DNA from: an uncultured Gammaproteobacteria bacterium
Lineage (GTDB): Bacteria; Pseudomonadota; Gammaproteobacteria; Steroidobacterales; UBA11654
Direction: 5' to 3'
DNA: 38,263 nucleotides
NCBI GenBank assembly: GCA_902634075.1
Contig: CACPJA010000011.1
Location: 1 to 38,263 of the forward strand
Below are positions 17,519 through 27,419 of the stretch, one piece after another. Under the pieces are notes generated by a model. It had not been told where the DNA came from, made no database searches, and saw only the letters and a program-made list of their open reading frames with translations. Positions within the stretch are counted from its first letter, which is position 1. The number at the start of each line of letters is the position of its first letter. Made by a program: the position numbers and the translations under genes.

Positions 17519-18790
17519 TTGAGCGACCAGATAAAATCGATTAGAGGGATGCCAACCCTTTTGCCTGAGGAGTTGGTTAAATGGCAGTTTGTCGAGTCTC
17601 AGGTTAAGCAAGTGATGGGCGCTTATGCATTTAGAGAGATTCGGACACCAATTGTTGAGCGAACAGAATTATTCCAAAGAACCATTGGTGAGAGCACAGA
17701 TGTTGTTTCTAAAGAGATGTATTCATTTACAGATCGCAAAGATCAATCCTTAACTCTTAGACCAGAGGCTACGGCTGGTGTTGTTAGAGCAGGGATTGAG
17801 CATGGGCTATTTTATAATCAAACCCAAAAACTATGGTCTATGGGCCCAATGTATCGATATGAGAGACCGCAAAAAGGCCGCTATAGGCAATTTCATCAAA
17901 TTAATATGGAGGCTTTTGGCTACCAAGGACCTGACATTGATTTAGAAATCATTCTTATGACAGCAAGAATTTGGAAAGCCTTGGGTATTAATTCGATTCA
18001 GCTTGAAATTAATTCACTAGGTACCCCAGCATCAAGGCAGGTTTACCGAGATGCTTTGGTCGGTTATTTTAGTGATCAGAAAGACTCACTTGATGAAGAT
18101 TCAGTCACTCGTTTAAAAACAAATCCAATGAGGATATTGGATAGCAAGAACCCTGACATGAAGGGTTTAATTTTAAATGCTCCAAAAATTACAGATTTTC
18201 TCGACGATGAATCCAAACAACATTTCTCAATCCTGCTCAAAGCTTTGGAATCGCACGGTATCGATTACAAATTAAATTCAAATCTGGTGAGAGGGCTTGA
18301 TTATTACACTAAGACAGTCTTTGAGTGGACTTCGGATCAATTGGGCTCACAAGCTACTGTTTGTGGAGGTGGACGCTATGACGGCTTGGTTGAACAGCTT
18401 GGCGGCAAAGACGTTTGTGGCATTGGTTGTGCTATTGGCATGGAAAGATTAACTGAATTGGTTGAAGTCTCTGTAGAAAAAGCAGAAAATAGCCAGCCAA
18501 AAATTTACATTGTAGCAGTTGGTGAGGGCGCAGAGATACACGCCAGTATAATGGCAGAGACTATTAGGGATGAGAATCAGAATTACGCCGTTGAGGTAAA
18601 CATGGACGGAGGAAATTTTAAGCAGCAGTTTCGGAGGGCAGATAAATCTGGAGCTGAGTTGGCAATTATAGTTGGTGAGCAGGAAATAGAGCAGGGCACT
18701 ATTAGCCTTAAGCCTCTTAAAAGCGACGACGAACAGACAACTGTCAAACAAGAAGAGCTTATCGGTCAACTCGATGAATTCTTTGGTTAA
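17519..18790 (+). CDS. hisS: Histidine-tRNA ligase
   Basis: 423 residues from the TTG at 17519; this gives MSDQIKSIRGMPTLLPEE, which aligns with the normal HisRS start. A TTG at 17489 would extend it into the small peptide gene and is less likely. AAGG at 17513-17516 is a weak, close ribosome site, so translation may be coupled to the 39-residue peptide. Class II motifs are clear: EIRTPIVE (motif 1), YRYERPQKGRYRQFHQ (motif 2), the histidine-specific LVRGLDYYTKTVFEW, and GGGRYDGL plus GCAIGMERL (motif 3). A C-terminal anticodon-binding domain follows. It leads the hisS-yfgM-bamB-der operon. Confidence 0.96.
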   Translation: MSDQIKSIRGMPTLLPEELVKWQFVESQVKQVMGAYAFREIRTPIVERTELFQRTIGESTDVVSKEMYSFTDRKDQSLTLRPEATAGVVRAGIEHGLFYNQTQKLWSMGPMYRYERPQKGRYRQFHQINMEAFGYQGPDIDLEIILMTARIWKALGINSIQLEINSLGTPASRQVYRDALVGYFSDQKDSLDEDSVTRLKTNPMRILDSKNPDMKGLILNAPKITDFLDDESKQHFSILLKALESHGIDYKLNSNLVRGLDYYTKTVFEWTSDQLGSQATVCGGGRYDGLVEQLGGKDVCGIGCAIGMERLTELVEVSVEKAENSQPKIYIVAVGEGAEIHASIMAETIRDENQNYAVEVNMDGGNFKQQFRRADKSGAELAIIVGEQEIEQGTISLKPLKSDDEQTTVKQEELIGQLDEFFG

Positions 18791-18807
18791 AAAAAGGAAC
18801 ACAAAAA

Positions 18808-19461
18808 ATGGACGATAATTTAACAGACCAACAACAAGCCGAGATTGTTAAGAAGTGGCTCAAGGAAAATGGCATGAGCATTCTTCTTTCAATTGCTCTT
18901 GGTATTTCAGGTTATTTTGGTTTGCAGTTCTATCAAAAAGATAAACTTCGAGGTTATGAAAATGCTTCGAGACTCTATGCTGAAATTGAATTTGCTCTCA
19001 AGCAACAACGAATATCACAAGCACAAAATCTTCTTCAAGAAATGGACAATAATTTTTCTGACAGTCCTTATCAATATCAAAGCCATCTTGCTTTAGCAAA
19101 ACTTCATATGGATACATTGGATTATGATAACGCTATTATCCAGCTTGAGTTTGTTATGGATAATGCATCTGATGAATCTTTTAAACACATTGCGAGGTTG
19201 AGAATAGCCAGGATTATGGTTGAACAGAGTCAATTAGATCAGGCCTTACTCCTGTTAGATTCAGTCAGTATGATACCGGATGCCTATGCACCTTATTATC
19301 AATCGGTTAAGGGCGATATTTATACCTCTCAAGGACAATTAGATAAGGCTAAATCAGCCTATTCAACGGCACTTGAGTCATTGGAGCCTGGTAACTTTGA
19401 CTTTGATTTTATTAAGATGAAATCTGATCAAATTCAAGTAAATCCCACAGATAACTCGTGA
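18808..19461 (+). CDS. yfgM: YfgM-like inner-membrane TPR protein
   Basis: 217 residues. A cytoplasmic N-terminus (TDQQQAEIVKKWLKENG) leads to one membrane helix at residues about 22-40 (MSILLSIALGISGYFGLQFY), and the rest is a periplasmic TPR-like domain with helices from about 45 to 205 (FALKQQRISQAQNLLQEMD, LDYDNAIIQLEFVMD). This matches the YfgM/COG2976 family, known in E. coli as an ancillary SecYEG-associated chaperone partner of PpiD. It lies between hisS and bamB as in most gammaproteobacteria, and its stop overlaps the GTG of bamB by 4 nt. Confidence 0.92.
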   Translation: MDDNLTDQQQAEIVKKWLKENGMSILLSIALGISGYFGLQFYQKDKLRGYENASRLYAEIEFALKQQRISQAQNLLQEMDNNFSDSPYQYQSHLALAKLHMDTLDYDNAIIQLEFVMDNASDESFKHIARLRIARIMVEQSQLDQALLLLDSVSMIPDAYAPYYQSVKGDIYTSQGQLDKAKSAYSTALESLEPGNFDFDFIKMKSDQIQVNPTDNS

Positions 19462-20666
19462 ACACAGAAGCAAAACAACTATCAATCATTACAATTCCTA
19501 ATCAGTTCATGAAGGTACTATCTTTATTGCTCATGCTATCTATTATTCAGGGATGCTCCTTATTTGGTGGAGATGATGAGGATGAATCCTTATTACCTGC
19601 TGAGCTAATTGATTTTATAGAAACAGTTGAAGTTGATAGAGATTGGAAAACCTCTGTCGGTAAAAGTCATGAAGGATTGGGAGTTGGCTTGCTTCCAGCA
19701 TCTGATGGAGAAGTGGTCTTCGCAGCAAGTTTTAACGGTAATGTTGTCGCTTTAAACCTCAGTAATGGAAGAAAAGTTTGGGACAGAAGCTTTGATCTAT
19801 CCTTTACCGCAGGACCGACCTACAAAGATGGAATTCTGATTTTGGGAACCAACAATGGAGAGTTGATCAATATAGATTCAATGACCGGTAATCTTTTATG
19901 GGAAACCTCTGTGAGTAGTGAAATACTAGCTCCGGCTGCCATTAGAAACAATCAAATCTTCGTGCGTTCTGTGGACGGAAACTTATCTGCTTATGCAGCT
20001 GAAGATGGTTCATTGCTATGGATTGCAAACCATAAAGTTCCTCGATTAAGTTTGCGAGGTACCTCAAGTCCTGCAACATTTGCAAATGCGGTGATAAGCG
20101 GTTTTGACGACGGAAAAGTAACTGCCTACGATTTAATCGACGGCGCTCTTTTGTGGGAAACCATGCTGACACCACCTGGTGGACGAACTGAAATCGAAAA
20201 GGTTATAGATATTGATGCACCTATCGTGGTGGTTGGCAATGAACTCTATGCCGGAAGTTATCAAGGAGCTCTAGCAGCATTAGCGCTCGAATCCGGAGAT
20301 ATTATTTGGCTAACTGAGGCGTCTATCTATTCAGGCATGGCTGTTAGTGATGACGCTGTATTTGTCTCTCAAGCTGATGGCACGGTTATGGCGCTATCTC
20401 GATTTACTGGACGAGAGATATGGAAAAAAGAGAACCTGCTAAATCGATACCCGACAGCTCCTGCAATTGTTGGAAACTCCATAGTGATAGGAGATCTAGA
20501 GGGTTATTTGCATTGGTTAAATAAAGAATCAGGTGAGACCCAGCAAAGAATCAGTATTGGTTCGGATAAAATTTCATCAGCCCCAATAGTTGTTGATGAC
20601 ACCGTTCTCGTTCAAACCGATGGTGGCGATTTGGTTGCAGTTAAAACTTACTCTTCAAGTTCATAG
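19458..20666 (+). CDS. bamB: Outer-membrane assembly lipoprotein BamB
   Basis: 402 residues from the GTG at 19458, which overlaps the yfgM stop (GTGA). An internal ATG at 19509 gives a more usual lipoprotein signal (MKVLSLLLMLSIIQGC) and is a fair alternative. The lipobox SIIQGC puts the lipidated cysteine 33 residues after the GTG. The rest is a beta propeller with repeated PQQ-like blades (GRKVWDRSF, GNLLWETSV, GSLLWIANH, GALLWETML, GDIIWLTE, GREIWKKEN). BamB is a BAM complex lipoprotein that helps fold outer-membrane beta barrels. The context yfgM-bamB-der is canonical. Confidence 0.95.
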   Translation: MNTEAKQLSIITIPNQFMKVLSLLLMLSIIQGCSLFGGDDEDESLLPAELIDFIETVEVDRDWKTSVGKSHEGLGVGLLPASDGEVVFAASFNGNVVALNLSNGRKVWDRSFDLSFTAGPTYKDGILILGTNNGELINIDSMTGNLLWETSVSSEILAPAAIRNNQIFVRSVDGNLSAYAAEDGSLLWIANHKVPRLSLRGTSSPATFANAVISGFDDGKVTAYDLIDGALLWETMLTPPGGRTEIEKVIDIDAPIVVVGNELYAGSYQGALAALALESGDIIWLTEASIYSGMAVSDDAVFVSQADGTVMALSRFTGREIWKKENLLNRYPTAPAIVGNSIVIGDLEGYLHWLNKESGETQQRISIGSDKISSAPIVVDDTVLVQTDGGDLVAVKTYSSSS

Positions 20667-20683
20667 TATGAGGGGGTCAAATC

Positions 20684-22084
20684 ATGTTACCAGTAGTCGC
20701 AATTGTCGGAAGACCTAACGTCGGAAAATCCTCTCTCTTTAATCAACTCACCAAAACAGAAGATGCATTGGTTGCTGATTTTCATGGTTTAACAAGAGAT
20801 CGGATCTACGGTCATATTGTTAAAGATGAAAATGAAATTATTCTTATAGATACCGGTGGTTTGGAGCATGACCATGGTGATTTATCACAGGTAATCAATC
20901 GACAAACCGATCAAGCTATTGACGAATCAGACTTGTTATTGTTTGTTGTTGATGGACGTGAAGGCTTAACCAATAGCGATCAAGAGATAGCTCAACGCCT
21001 AAGAAAAAAGAACAAAAACATGATTTTAGTCATCAACAAGACGGAAGGCATGGACGATCAAGACTTGGCTTCTGATTTTTATTCCCTAGGCTTTAAAGAC
21101 ACTTTAAGTGTTTCGGCCCTTCGTGGCGATCATTGTCAGAGCTTGGTTGATCTAATCTCAGAAAGTCTCAATCAAGATGAAGCAATATCAGAGGTTGAGG
21201 AACTGCCTGAAGATCTAATTTCTGTTGCTCTAATTGGCAGACCAAATGTTGGTAAATCAACATACATCAATTCTCTGATCCAAGAGGATCGATTATTAAC
21301 AGAGGACCAACCCGGGACCACCAGAGACAGTATTTTTATCAACTACCGATTTGGCAAACAAGATCTTGTACTAATTGATACTGCTGGTATTCGAAGAAAA
21401 AAGAAAGTTGAGGAAACCATAGAAAAATTCAGCATTGTTAAAGCATTGCAAGCACTCGATTTATCGGATGCAGTTATTGTTATGCTCGATGGCAATGAGG
21501 GTATTACTGACCAGGATCTTTCCTTGATTGGCTTGGTGCTCAATTCAGGTCGCGCCTTAACCATTGCCATTAATAAACAGGACTTGTTGAATGAAGAAGA
21601 TCTAGAGAAGATTGATCGACAAATAAAAAGAAAACTAAAGTTTGTATCCTATGTTGACATTGAATTCATCTCTGCAAAAGATGGTAAAGGTCTTAAAGGG
21701 TCGCTTAAATTAGCAGTAAATGCAGCTAATAACGCTGTACAAACCGTCGCCACATCTGAATTATCTAAGTTGGTTGAGGGACTAATGGAAACTGACCCAC
21801 CTCCTTACGTTCAAGGACGAAGGATTAAGCTTAAGTATGCACATCAAGGTGGAGTGCAACCACCGACCTTTATTATTTATGGTAATCAAACAAAAAAATT
21901 AAGAGACAATTATAAGAGATTTATTGAAGGTCAAATAAGGATCAGATTTTCTTTGTTGGGAACCCCAATAAAGTTATTTTTTAAAGACAGCAAAAACCCT
22001 TATTCAGATAGGAAGAACAAGCTGAGTTCTAGGCAATGGAAAAAGAGACGACGAATTATTCGCTTGAGAAAGAAACGTTCCTAA
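20684..22084 (+). CDS. der: Ribosome assembly GTPase Der (EngA)
   Basis: 466 residues with the diagnostic tandem of two GTPase domains. Domain 1 begins GRPNVGKSSLFNQL (residues about 8-21) with DTGG and NKTEG; domain 2 begins GRPNVGKSTYINSL (about 187-200) with DTAGIRRK and NKQDL. A C-terminal KH-like domain (DPPPYVQGRRIKLKYAHQ) and basic tail (RRRIIRLRKKRS) follow. Role by family: 50S ribosomal subunit maturation. GAGGGGG just upstream (20671-20677) supports the start. Its stop codon overlaps the stop of convergent xseA. Confidence 0.97.
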   Translation: MLPVVAIVGRPNVGKSSLFNQLTKTEDALVADFHGLTRDRIYGHIVKDENEIILIDTGGLEHDHGDLSQVINRQTDQAIDESDLLLFVVDGREGLTNSDQEIAQRLRKKNKNMILVINKTEGMDDQDLASDFYSLGFKDTLSVSALRGDHCQSLVDLISESLNQDEAISEVEELPEDLISVALIGRPNVGKSTYINSLIQEDRLLTEDQPGTTRDSIFINYRFGKQDLVLIDTAGIRRKKKVEETIEKFSIVKALQALDLSDAVIVMLDGNEGITDQDLSLIGLVLNSGRALTIAINKQDLLNEEDLEKIDRQIKRKLKFVSYVDIEFISAKDGKGLKGSLKLAVNAANNAVQTVATSELSKLVEGLMETDPPPYVQGRRIKLKYAHQGGVQPPTFIIYGNQTKKLRDNYKRFIEGQIRIRFSLLGTPIKLFFKDSKNPYSDRKNKLSSRQWKKRRRIIRLRKKRS

Positions 22085-23439
22085 TTTTTCTTCTTTTCAA
22101 TGCGAGTAACACTCGATTCAAATAACCCGTCCTTGATCCGTGTTGTTAATGTTGAACCCTTCTTCAGTGAGTCAATTGATCGGATATTTTTACCAGTGTC
22201 TTTATCAGTGATATAGGCATAACCTCTAGATAGAGCATTTAATGGAGAACTGCCTTCAAGCTTTGCTAGCGCAATTGAGAATCGTTTTTCTTTAGCCTTT
22301 AAGAGGTTTCTCATGAGTGACGGCAAGTTATTTTGCTTTAGTTCTAAGTCTTTCTGCATGTTATTAATAGAAAATCTTGGGTTAACAAGGGACAGCGAGT
22401 TTTGATCGTCATTAAGCCTTAAACGAAGGTTATCCGCATAGGTTTTAGGCGTGGCTTTTATTCTTTCAAGAATAAAATCCAATCTTTGCTGATGTTGTTG
22501 TAATTTATTTCTCGGATGATTTTCTTCAAGTTTTAGATAACTCTTAGTTAAGGCATGTCGGAGGTTTGTTAGAGCAATGCTAAAGCTTTGTGTGATCTGC
22601 TTGGATAAGCTAGAGACTGTTTTTTGTATTTCTGATTTATCAGGCAGAACTATCTCTGCTGCTGCTGTCGGAGTTGGCGCTCTAACATCGGCTATCATAT
22701 CAGCGATGGTGACATCGGTTTCATGACCAATTCCAGTAACAACAGGTATTTTTGACCTGAAAATTGATCGCGCCACCTCTTCATCATTGAAACACCATAG
22801 ATCCTCCAATGAGCCTCCACCTCTTGCTAATATAATCACAGAGCATTGATTGTCTTGATTCGCCGATGCTATAGCCTGACAAATTTGTTGACTTGCCTCT
22901 TTGCCCTGCACCATGGTTGGATAAACCAATAATTCAACCAGGTTAAACCGGCGTTTAATGGTGTTGAAGATATCTTGAATAGCGGCACCTTTTGGCGAAG
23001 AAATAATCCCGACCTTATTTGGAATATAAGGCAGTGTTTGTTTGTGAACTGGATCAAACAATCCTTCAGATTGGAGTTTATTTTTTAACAGTTCAAATTT
23101 TTGACGAAGTAGACCCTCGCCAGCTTGCTCGGCATACTCAATCACCAATTGGTATTCCCCACGGGCTTGATAAAGACCGACTTTAGCTTTAGCCAGGATA
23201 TGTTGACCGTCTTCCATAGCAAAACCAATCGATTGATTTTGTATTCTAAACATTGCGCATCGGACGCTAGAGTCGGAGTCTTTGAGTGAGAAATAGGCGT
23301 GCCCAGCTGCTGATTTCATATAATTTGAAATCTCACCCTCAATCCAAACAATTCCAAAATTAGAACTAAGCAAACCCGAGACTTCATCGTTGAGTTCTGA
23401 AACCGTGTAGATGTGTTCTTGTGAAATATCAGAGTCCAT
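22081..23439 (-). CDS. xseA: Exodeoxyribonuclease VII large subunit
   Basis: 452 residues, minus strand. An N-terminal OB-fold (YTVSELNDEVSGLL, FGIVWIEGEISNYMKSAAGH, HAYFSLKD) is followed by the catalytic domain with VGIISSPKGAAIQDI, ILARGGGSLEDLWCFNDEEVARSI, and PVVTGIGHETDVTIADMIAD. A long coiled-coil-forming region (about 275-400) follows and ends at LSRGYAYITD. Role: with XseB, degrades single-stranded DNA. The small subunit gene is not in the window. The stop codons of xseA and der share the bases CTAA at 22081-22084. Confidence 0.96.
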   Translation of the reverse strand: MDSDISQEHIYTVSELNDEVSGLLSSNFGIVWIEGEISNYMKSAAGHAYFSLKDSDSSVRCAMFRIQNQSIGFAMEDGQHILAKAKVGLYQARGEYQLVIEYAEQAGEGLLRQKFELLKNKLQSEGLFDPVHKQTLPYIPNKVGIISSPKGAAIQDIFNTIKRRFNLVELLVYPTMVQGKEASQQICQAIASANQDNQCSVIILARGGGSLEDLWCFNDEEVARSIFRSKIPVVTGIGHETDVTIADMIADVRAPTPTAAAEIVLPDKSEIQKTVSSLSKQITQSFSIALTNLRHALTKSYLKLEENHPRNKLQQHQQRLDFILERIKATPKTYADNLRLRLNDDQNSLSLVNPRFSINNMQKDLELKQNNLPSLMRNLLKAKEKRFSIALAKLEGSSPLNALSRGYAYITDKDTGKNIRSIDSLKKGSTLTTRIKDGLFESSVTRIEKKKN

Positions 23440-23475
23440 ATAGTTGTTAATTATACAAGAAGCCTAAGCTCTCGG

Positions 23476-23503
23476 TTTACAAATTGAGCCATGAGTGTAA
23501 AAT
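23476..23503 (+). promoter_or_regulatory. Likely sigma70 promoter for guaB-guaA
   Basis: A -35 TTTACA (23476-23481) and -10 TAAAAT (23498-23503) with a 16-bp spacer each match the consensus at 5 of 6 positions. They lie in the 101-bp gap between divergent xseA and guaB. The bases after the -10 (GCC) are GC-rich, a feature of promoters under stringent control in E. coli, which would suit a GTP-synthesis operon; that regulatory reading is inference. Confidence 0.45.
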
Positions 23504-23540
23504 GCCTTTGACAAATCCATAGTGATAAATGGAGATGTCA

Positions 23541-25007
23541 ATGACAACAGAGAAACTGGCCTTAACATTTGATGATGTTCTTCTTCGTCCGAACTATTCG
23601 GATGTCCTTCCACGCGAAACAAACCTCTCCACCAGACTCACAAAAAATATTTCAATCAATATTCCACTGCTCTCGGCAGCTATGGATACTGTGACTGAAT
23701 ATCAGCTTGCAACTGCTATCGCACAAGAAGGTGGGATTGGTATCATCCACAAGAATTTCAGCGTCGAAGACCAGGCGGCTCAAGTCAATAGGGTCAAGAA
23801 ATTTGAGAGTGGGATCATCGCAGATCCTATAACTGTCAGACCTGACATTACCATTAAAGAAGTGCTAGCAATAACCAAGAGGAACAATATTTCAGGTGTT
23901 CCAGTTGTTGATGAGAACGGTACTGTCGGCATAGTCACCAATCGAGATCTCCGATTTGAAACCAATTTAGATGGCCTTGTTAGCAGCGTTATGACACCTA
24001 AGGAAAAATTGGTCACTGTTAGGGAGGGAGAGGATGAGGAGGAAGTTCTCAGATTGCTTCATCACCACAGAATAGAAAAGGTGCTTGTGGTTGACGGCGA
24101 TTTTCAATTGAAAGGCATGATTACCGCCAAAGATTTTCAGAAAGCCACCGATTTCCCGTTAGCGTCTAAGGACAGTAACGGGGCATTATTGGTTGGCGCA
24201 GCAGTTGGCGTCGCTAAGGGCACAGAGGAACGTGTGGCTGCATTACAGGCCGCAGGTGTTGATGTGATAGTGGTGGATACTGCACACGCTCACACCGAAA
24301 GTGCAATAGGTCAATTAAAAGCCATTAAGTCTAACTACCCAGACTTAGACGTGATTGCTGGGAATATCGCCACTGGTGAAGCTGCAATTGCATTGGCTGA
24401 AGCAGGCGCAGATGCTGTTAAGGTTGGTATTGGACCCGGATCAATTTGCACCACAAGGGTGGTTGCTGGAGCTGGTATGCCTCAGGTCACCGCAATTACA
24501 GAAGTCACAGAAGCATTGAAGAAATCAGATGTTTGCGTTATCTCTGATGGAGGTATCCGATATTCAGGGGATATTGCCAAAGCAATTGCAGCAGGCGCTA
24601 ACAGCATTATGTTAGGTAGCTTGTTTGCTGGAACAGAAGAATCACCAGGTGAGATTGAGCTTTACCAAGGCAGAAGTTTCAAGTCATATCGAGGAATGGG
24701 CTCAATAGGGGCTATGGCAAGTCAACACGGTTCCAAGGATAGATATTTCCAAAGTGAGGTTGAAGAACCTGAAAAACTAGTCCCAGAAGGCATTGAGGGT
24801 AGAGTGCCCTATAAAGGTAAATTGACTAAGATTATCGAGCAGTTGGTCGGTGGTCTGAGACAGTCCATGGGCTATACTGGCTGCAGTAATATAGATGACC
24901 TACAGAATAACACTGAATTTGTGCGAATCACCGACTCTGGTAAGCGAGAAGGACATGTCCACGATGTCAATATCACCAAAGAAGCACCAAACTATTCTGT
25001 TGACTGA
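23541..25007 (+). CDS. guaB: Inosine-5'-monophosphate dehydrogenase
   Basis: 488 residues from the ATG at 23541, favoured over in-frame ATGs at 23529 and 23535 because GGAG at 23531-23534 lies 6 nt upstream of it. The TIM-barrel begins [17 protein letters not shown]; two CBS domains fill about residues 90-205 (IITVRPDI..., [16 protein letters not shown]); the catalytic loop GPGSICTTR holds C303, followed by [17 protein letters not shown] and the flap region with [10 protein letters not shown]. Reaction: IMP to XMP with NAD+, the committed step to GTP. It heads the guaB-guaA operon. Confidence 0.97.
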   Translation: MTTEKLALTFDDVLLRPNYSDVLPRETNLSTRLTKNISINIPLLSAAMDTVTEYQLATAIAQEGGIGIIHKNFSVEDQAAQVNRVKKFESGIIADPITVRPDITIKEVLAITKRNNISGVPVVDENGTVGIVTNRDLRFETNLDGLVSSVMTPKEKLVTVREGEDEEEVLRLLHHHRIEKVLVVDGDFQLKGMITAKDFQKATDFPLASKDSNGALLVGAAVGVAKGTEERVAALQAAGVDVIVVDTAHAHTESAIGQLKAIKSNYPDLDVIAGNIATGEAAIALAEAGADAVKVGIGPGSICTTRVVAGAGMPQVTAITEVTEALKKSDVCVISDGGIRYSGDIAKAIAAGANSIMLGSLFAGTEESPGEIELYQGRSFKSYRGMGSIGAMASQHGSKDRYFQSEVEEPEKLVPEGIEGRVPYKGKLTKIIEQLVGGLRQSMGYTGCSNIDDLQNNTEFVRITDSGKREGHVHDVNITKEAPNYSVD

Positions 25008-25015
25008 TCTCTGTG

Positions 25016-26563
25016 ATGCAAGACAGTATTCTCATACTCGATTTCGGTTCTCAATACACACAACTCATCGCCCGCAGGGTCAGAGAAGCCGGCGTCTATA
25101 GTGAGATCTATGCTGGTGACCTAGATCACCAGCAAATCAAAGACTTTAACCCTTCGGGAATCATTTTTTCGGGAGGACCTGAGTCAGCCTTTTTAGAGAA
25201 TGCCCCTAAGCCAGCTGCTGAAATTTTTGAAATGGGTGTACCGATACTAGGGATTTGTTATGGCATGCAGATAATTGCAGAACAATTGGGCGGAAAGGTT
25301 CAATCTTCAACACATCGAGAATTCGGTTATGCCGAAGTGAATATTGAGACATCCAATAAACTCTTTCATGGGATCGATATAGAGAACAATTGCTTGGAGG
25401 TGTGGATGAGTCATGGGGATCGGGTCGAGGACTTACCATTAGGATTTAATACTTGTGGTACCAGTGATAATTCTCCCACAGCAGCAATGGCTAATGATGA
25501 ATCTCTTTTCTATGGTCTGCAGTTCCATCCTGAAGTTACCCACACCAATAAAGGTCAGATGATTATAGAGAATTTTGTTCACAGTATTTGTCAATGTGGC
25601 AATGATTGGACGCCGGGTAATATTATTGAGAAAGATATAAATAATATTCGTGAAGACGTTGGCGATGACCATGTTCTACTTGGGTTATCAGGTGGTGTTG
25701 ATTCGTCTGTTGTTGCAGCCTTGCTGAATAAAGCTATTGGTGATCAATTAACTTGTATTTTTGTTGATAACGGACTTCTGAGACTTAATGAAGGGGATCA
25801 AGTCATGGAGGTGTTTTCAAACCATATGAGTTTGAATGTCATCCGTGTAGATGCTGAAGAAATTTTCTTAGAAAAATTAAGAGGAGTTCAAGACCCGGAG
25901 GAGAAAAGAAAAATCATTGGTAATACCTTTATTGAAGTTTTCGAGGAGCAGGCCAGCAAACTCGACAATGTTAAATGGTTAGCCCAGGGGACAATTTATC
26001 CTGATGTAATTGAGTCTGCAGGAGCAAAGACTGGCAAAGCTCATGTGATTAAGTCGCATCATAATGTGGCTGGACTTCCTGAGAACATGTCCTTAAAACT
26101 TATTGAGCCTCTTAGAGATCTTTTTAAAGATGAAGTCAGAGTTATCGGCAAAGAGCTAGGTCTACCTTCAGAGCTTGTGGATCGTCATCCCTTCCCAGGA
26201 CCAGGACTGGGAGTTAGGATCTTAGGGGAAGTGATAAAAGAATATGCTGATCTTCTTAGAGCAGCTGATTCAATTTTCATTGAAGAACTCATTGCTAACG
26301 ATCTTTATAAAAAGGTCAGTCAGGCATTCTCAGTTTTTCTACCAGTTAGATCAGTCGGAGTTATGGGCGATGGAAGGAGATACGATTATGTAATTGCTTT
26401 AAGAGCAGTTGAGACCAGTGATTTTATGACAGCAAATTGGGCTAAACTGCCTTATGAGTTTTTAGATCATGTATCTACAAGAATTATCAACGAGGTAGAA
26501 GGAATATCTAGGGTTACCTATGACATTTCCAGTAAACCTCCAGCAACTATTGAGTGGGAATGA
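25016..26563 (+). CDS. guaA: GMP synthase (glutamine-hydrolysing)
   Basis: 515 residues from the ATG at 25016; a GTG one codon upstream is a weaker option. The class I glutamine amidotransferase domain has nucleophile C81 in GICYGMQ and the His/Glu pair in [10 protein letters not shown]. The ATP-pyrophosphatase domain has the P-loop [14 protein letters not shown], and the C-terminal dimerisation domain ([14 protein letters not shown] to KPPATIEWE) is complete. Reaction: XMP plus glutamine and ATP to GMP. It begins 8 nt after guaB, so the two are co-transcribed. Confidence 0.97.
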   Translation: MQDSILILDFGSQYTQLIARRVREAGVYSEIYAGDLDHQQIKDFNPSGIIFSGGPESAFLENAPKPAAEIFEMGVPILGICYGMQIIAEQLGGKVQSSTHREFGYAEVNIETSNKLFHGIDIENNCLEVWMSHGDRVEDLPLGFNTCGTSDNSPTAAMANDESLFYGLQFHPEVTHTNKGQMIIENFVHSICQCGNDWTPGNIIEKDINNIREDVGDDHVLLGLSGGVDSSVVAALLNKAIGDQLTCIFVDNGLLRLNEGDQVMEVFSNHMSLNVIRVDAEEIFLEKLRGVQDPEEKRKIIGNTFIEVFEEQASKLDNVKWLAQGTIYPDVIESAGAKTGKAHVIKSHHNVAGLPENMSLKLIEPLRDLFKDEVRVIGKELGLPSELVDRHPFPGPGLGVRILGEVIKEYADLLRAADSIFIEELIANDLYKKVSQAFSVFLPVRSVGVMGDGRRYDYVIALRAVETSDFMTANWAKLPYEFLDHVSTRIINEVEGISRVTYDISSKPPATIEWE

Positions 26564-26589
26564 CCAAAGAAAGATATAATGAATAACTT

Positions 26590-27393
26590 ATGAAAGAAAA
26601 TTCAAAAATATTAATTAAAGAAAAGTCTGACAGGGGGGTATTACGTCTTCTCATGAATAATTTAGATCAAAAGAATGCTTTATCTGAAAGCATGATGAAC
26701 ATTCTTATGGATGAGATTAAAGGCGCATCTTCTGATAAATCCATAAAAGTTATGGTTTTAGCGGCAAACGGAAATGTATTTTGTTCAGGGCATGACTTGA
26801 AAGAAATAACAGCTGCTAGAGAGAACGAAGATAGTGGTCAGGACTACTTTAAAAAGCTTTTTGATTCTTGCTCTTCATTGATGGAGTTAATAGTTAATAT
26901 ACCTCAACCGGTTATTGCTGAAGTTGATGGGGTTGCTACAGCTGCAGGTTGTCAATTGGTTGCAAGTTGTGATCTCGCAATTGCCTCACATGAATCTAAG
27001 TTTGCAACACCAGGGGTAAATATTGGTCTTTTTTGCTCAACCCCAATGGTTGCTCTTTCTAGAAATGTTAACAAGAAAAATGCCATGGAAATGCTTCTTA
27101 CTGGCGACTTTATTGATGCTGAAAAGGCAAAAGAAATAGGGCTAATAAATAATACGGTTCCAAAGGAGGAGCTAACCACTGAAGTGAGCAAGTTAGCAGA
27201 AAAAATTGCTAGCAAGTCCTCTATGACAGTATCAATTGGAAAAAAAGCTTTTTATGTTCAAGCTGAAATGGATTTATCTAAAGCCTATAAATACACATCT
27301 AAGACTATGAGAAAGAATTTACTAAAATATGATGCAAAAGAGGGTATTAATGCATTCATAGAAAAAAGATCACCTGAATGGAAAGACGAGTAA
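26590..27393 (+). CDS. ECHDC3-like enoyl-CoA hydratase/isomerase family protein
   Basis: 267 residues of the crotonase fold. The oxyanion-hole segment FCSGHDLKE (about 64-72) and the block VATAAGCQLVASCDLAIAS are present, and ATPGVNIGLFCSTP is characteristic of the ECHDC3 branch. The two glutamates that act in classical enoyl-CoA hydratase are replaced: the first by Q122 (GCQL) and the second by G142 (TPGV). Classical hydratase activity is therefore doubtful, and the substrate is unknown. A TATAAT at 26574-26579 lies just before the start codon, which might mean an own promoter with almost no leader. Confidence 0.85.
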   Translation: MKENSKILIKEKSDRGVLRLLMNNLDQKNALSESMMNILMDEIKGASSDKSIKVMVLAANGNVFCSGHDLKEITAARENEDSGQDYFKKLFDSCSSLMELIVNIPQPVIAEVDGVATAAGCQLVASCDLAIASHESKFATPGVNIGLFCSTPMVALSRNVNKKNAMEMLLTGDFIDAEKAKEIGLINNTVPKEELTTEVSKLAEKIASKSSMTVSIGKKAFYVQAEMDLSKAYKYTSKTMRKNLLKYDAKEGINAFIEKRSPEWKDE

Positions 27394-27419
27394 TTTGATT
27401 AAAGAAGAGAGAATAAATA

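Noticed and set aside
17357-17611. Minus-strand frame of 84 codons over the rlmN-hisS gap
   Set aside because: It overlaps the start of hisS and the small peptide gene, has no domain similarity I can see, and the plus strand has a strong ribosome site instead.
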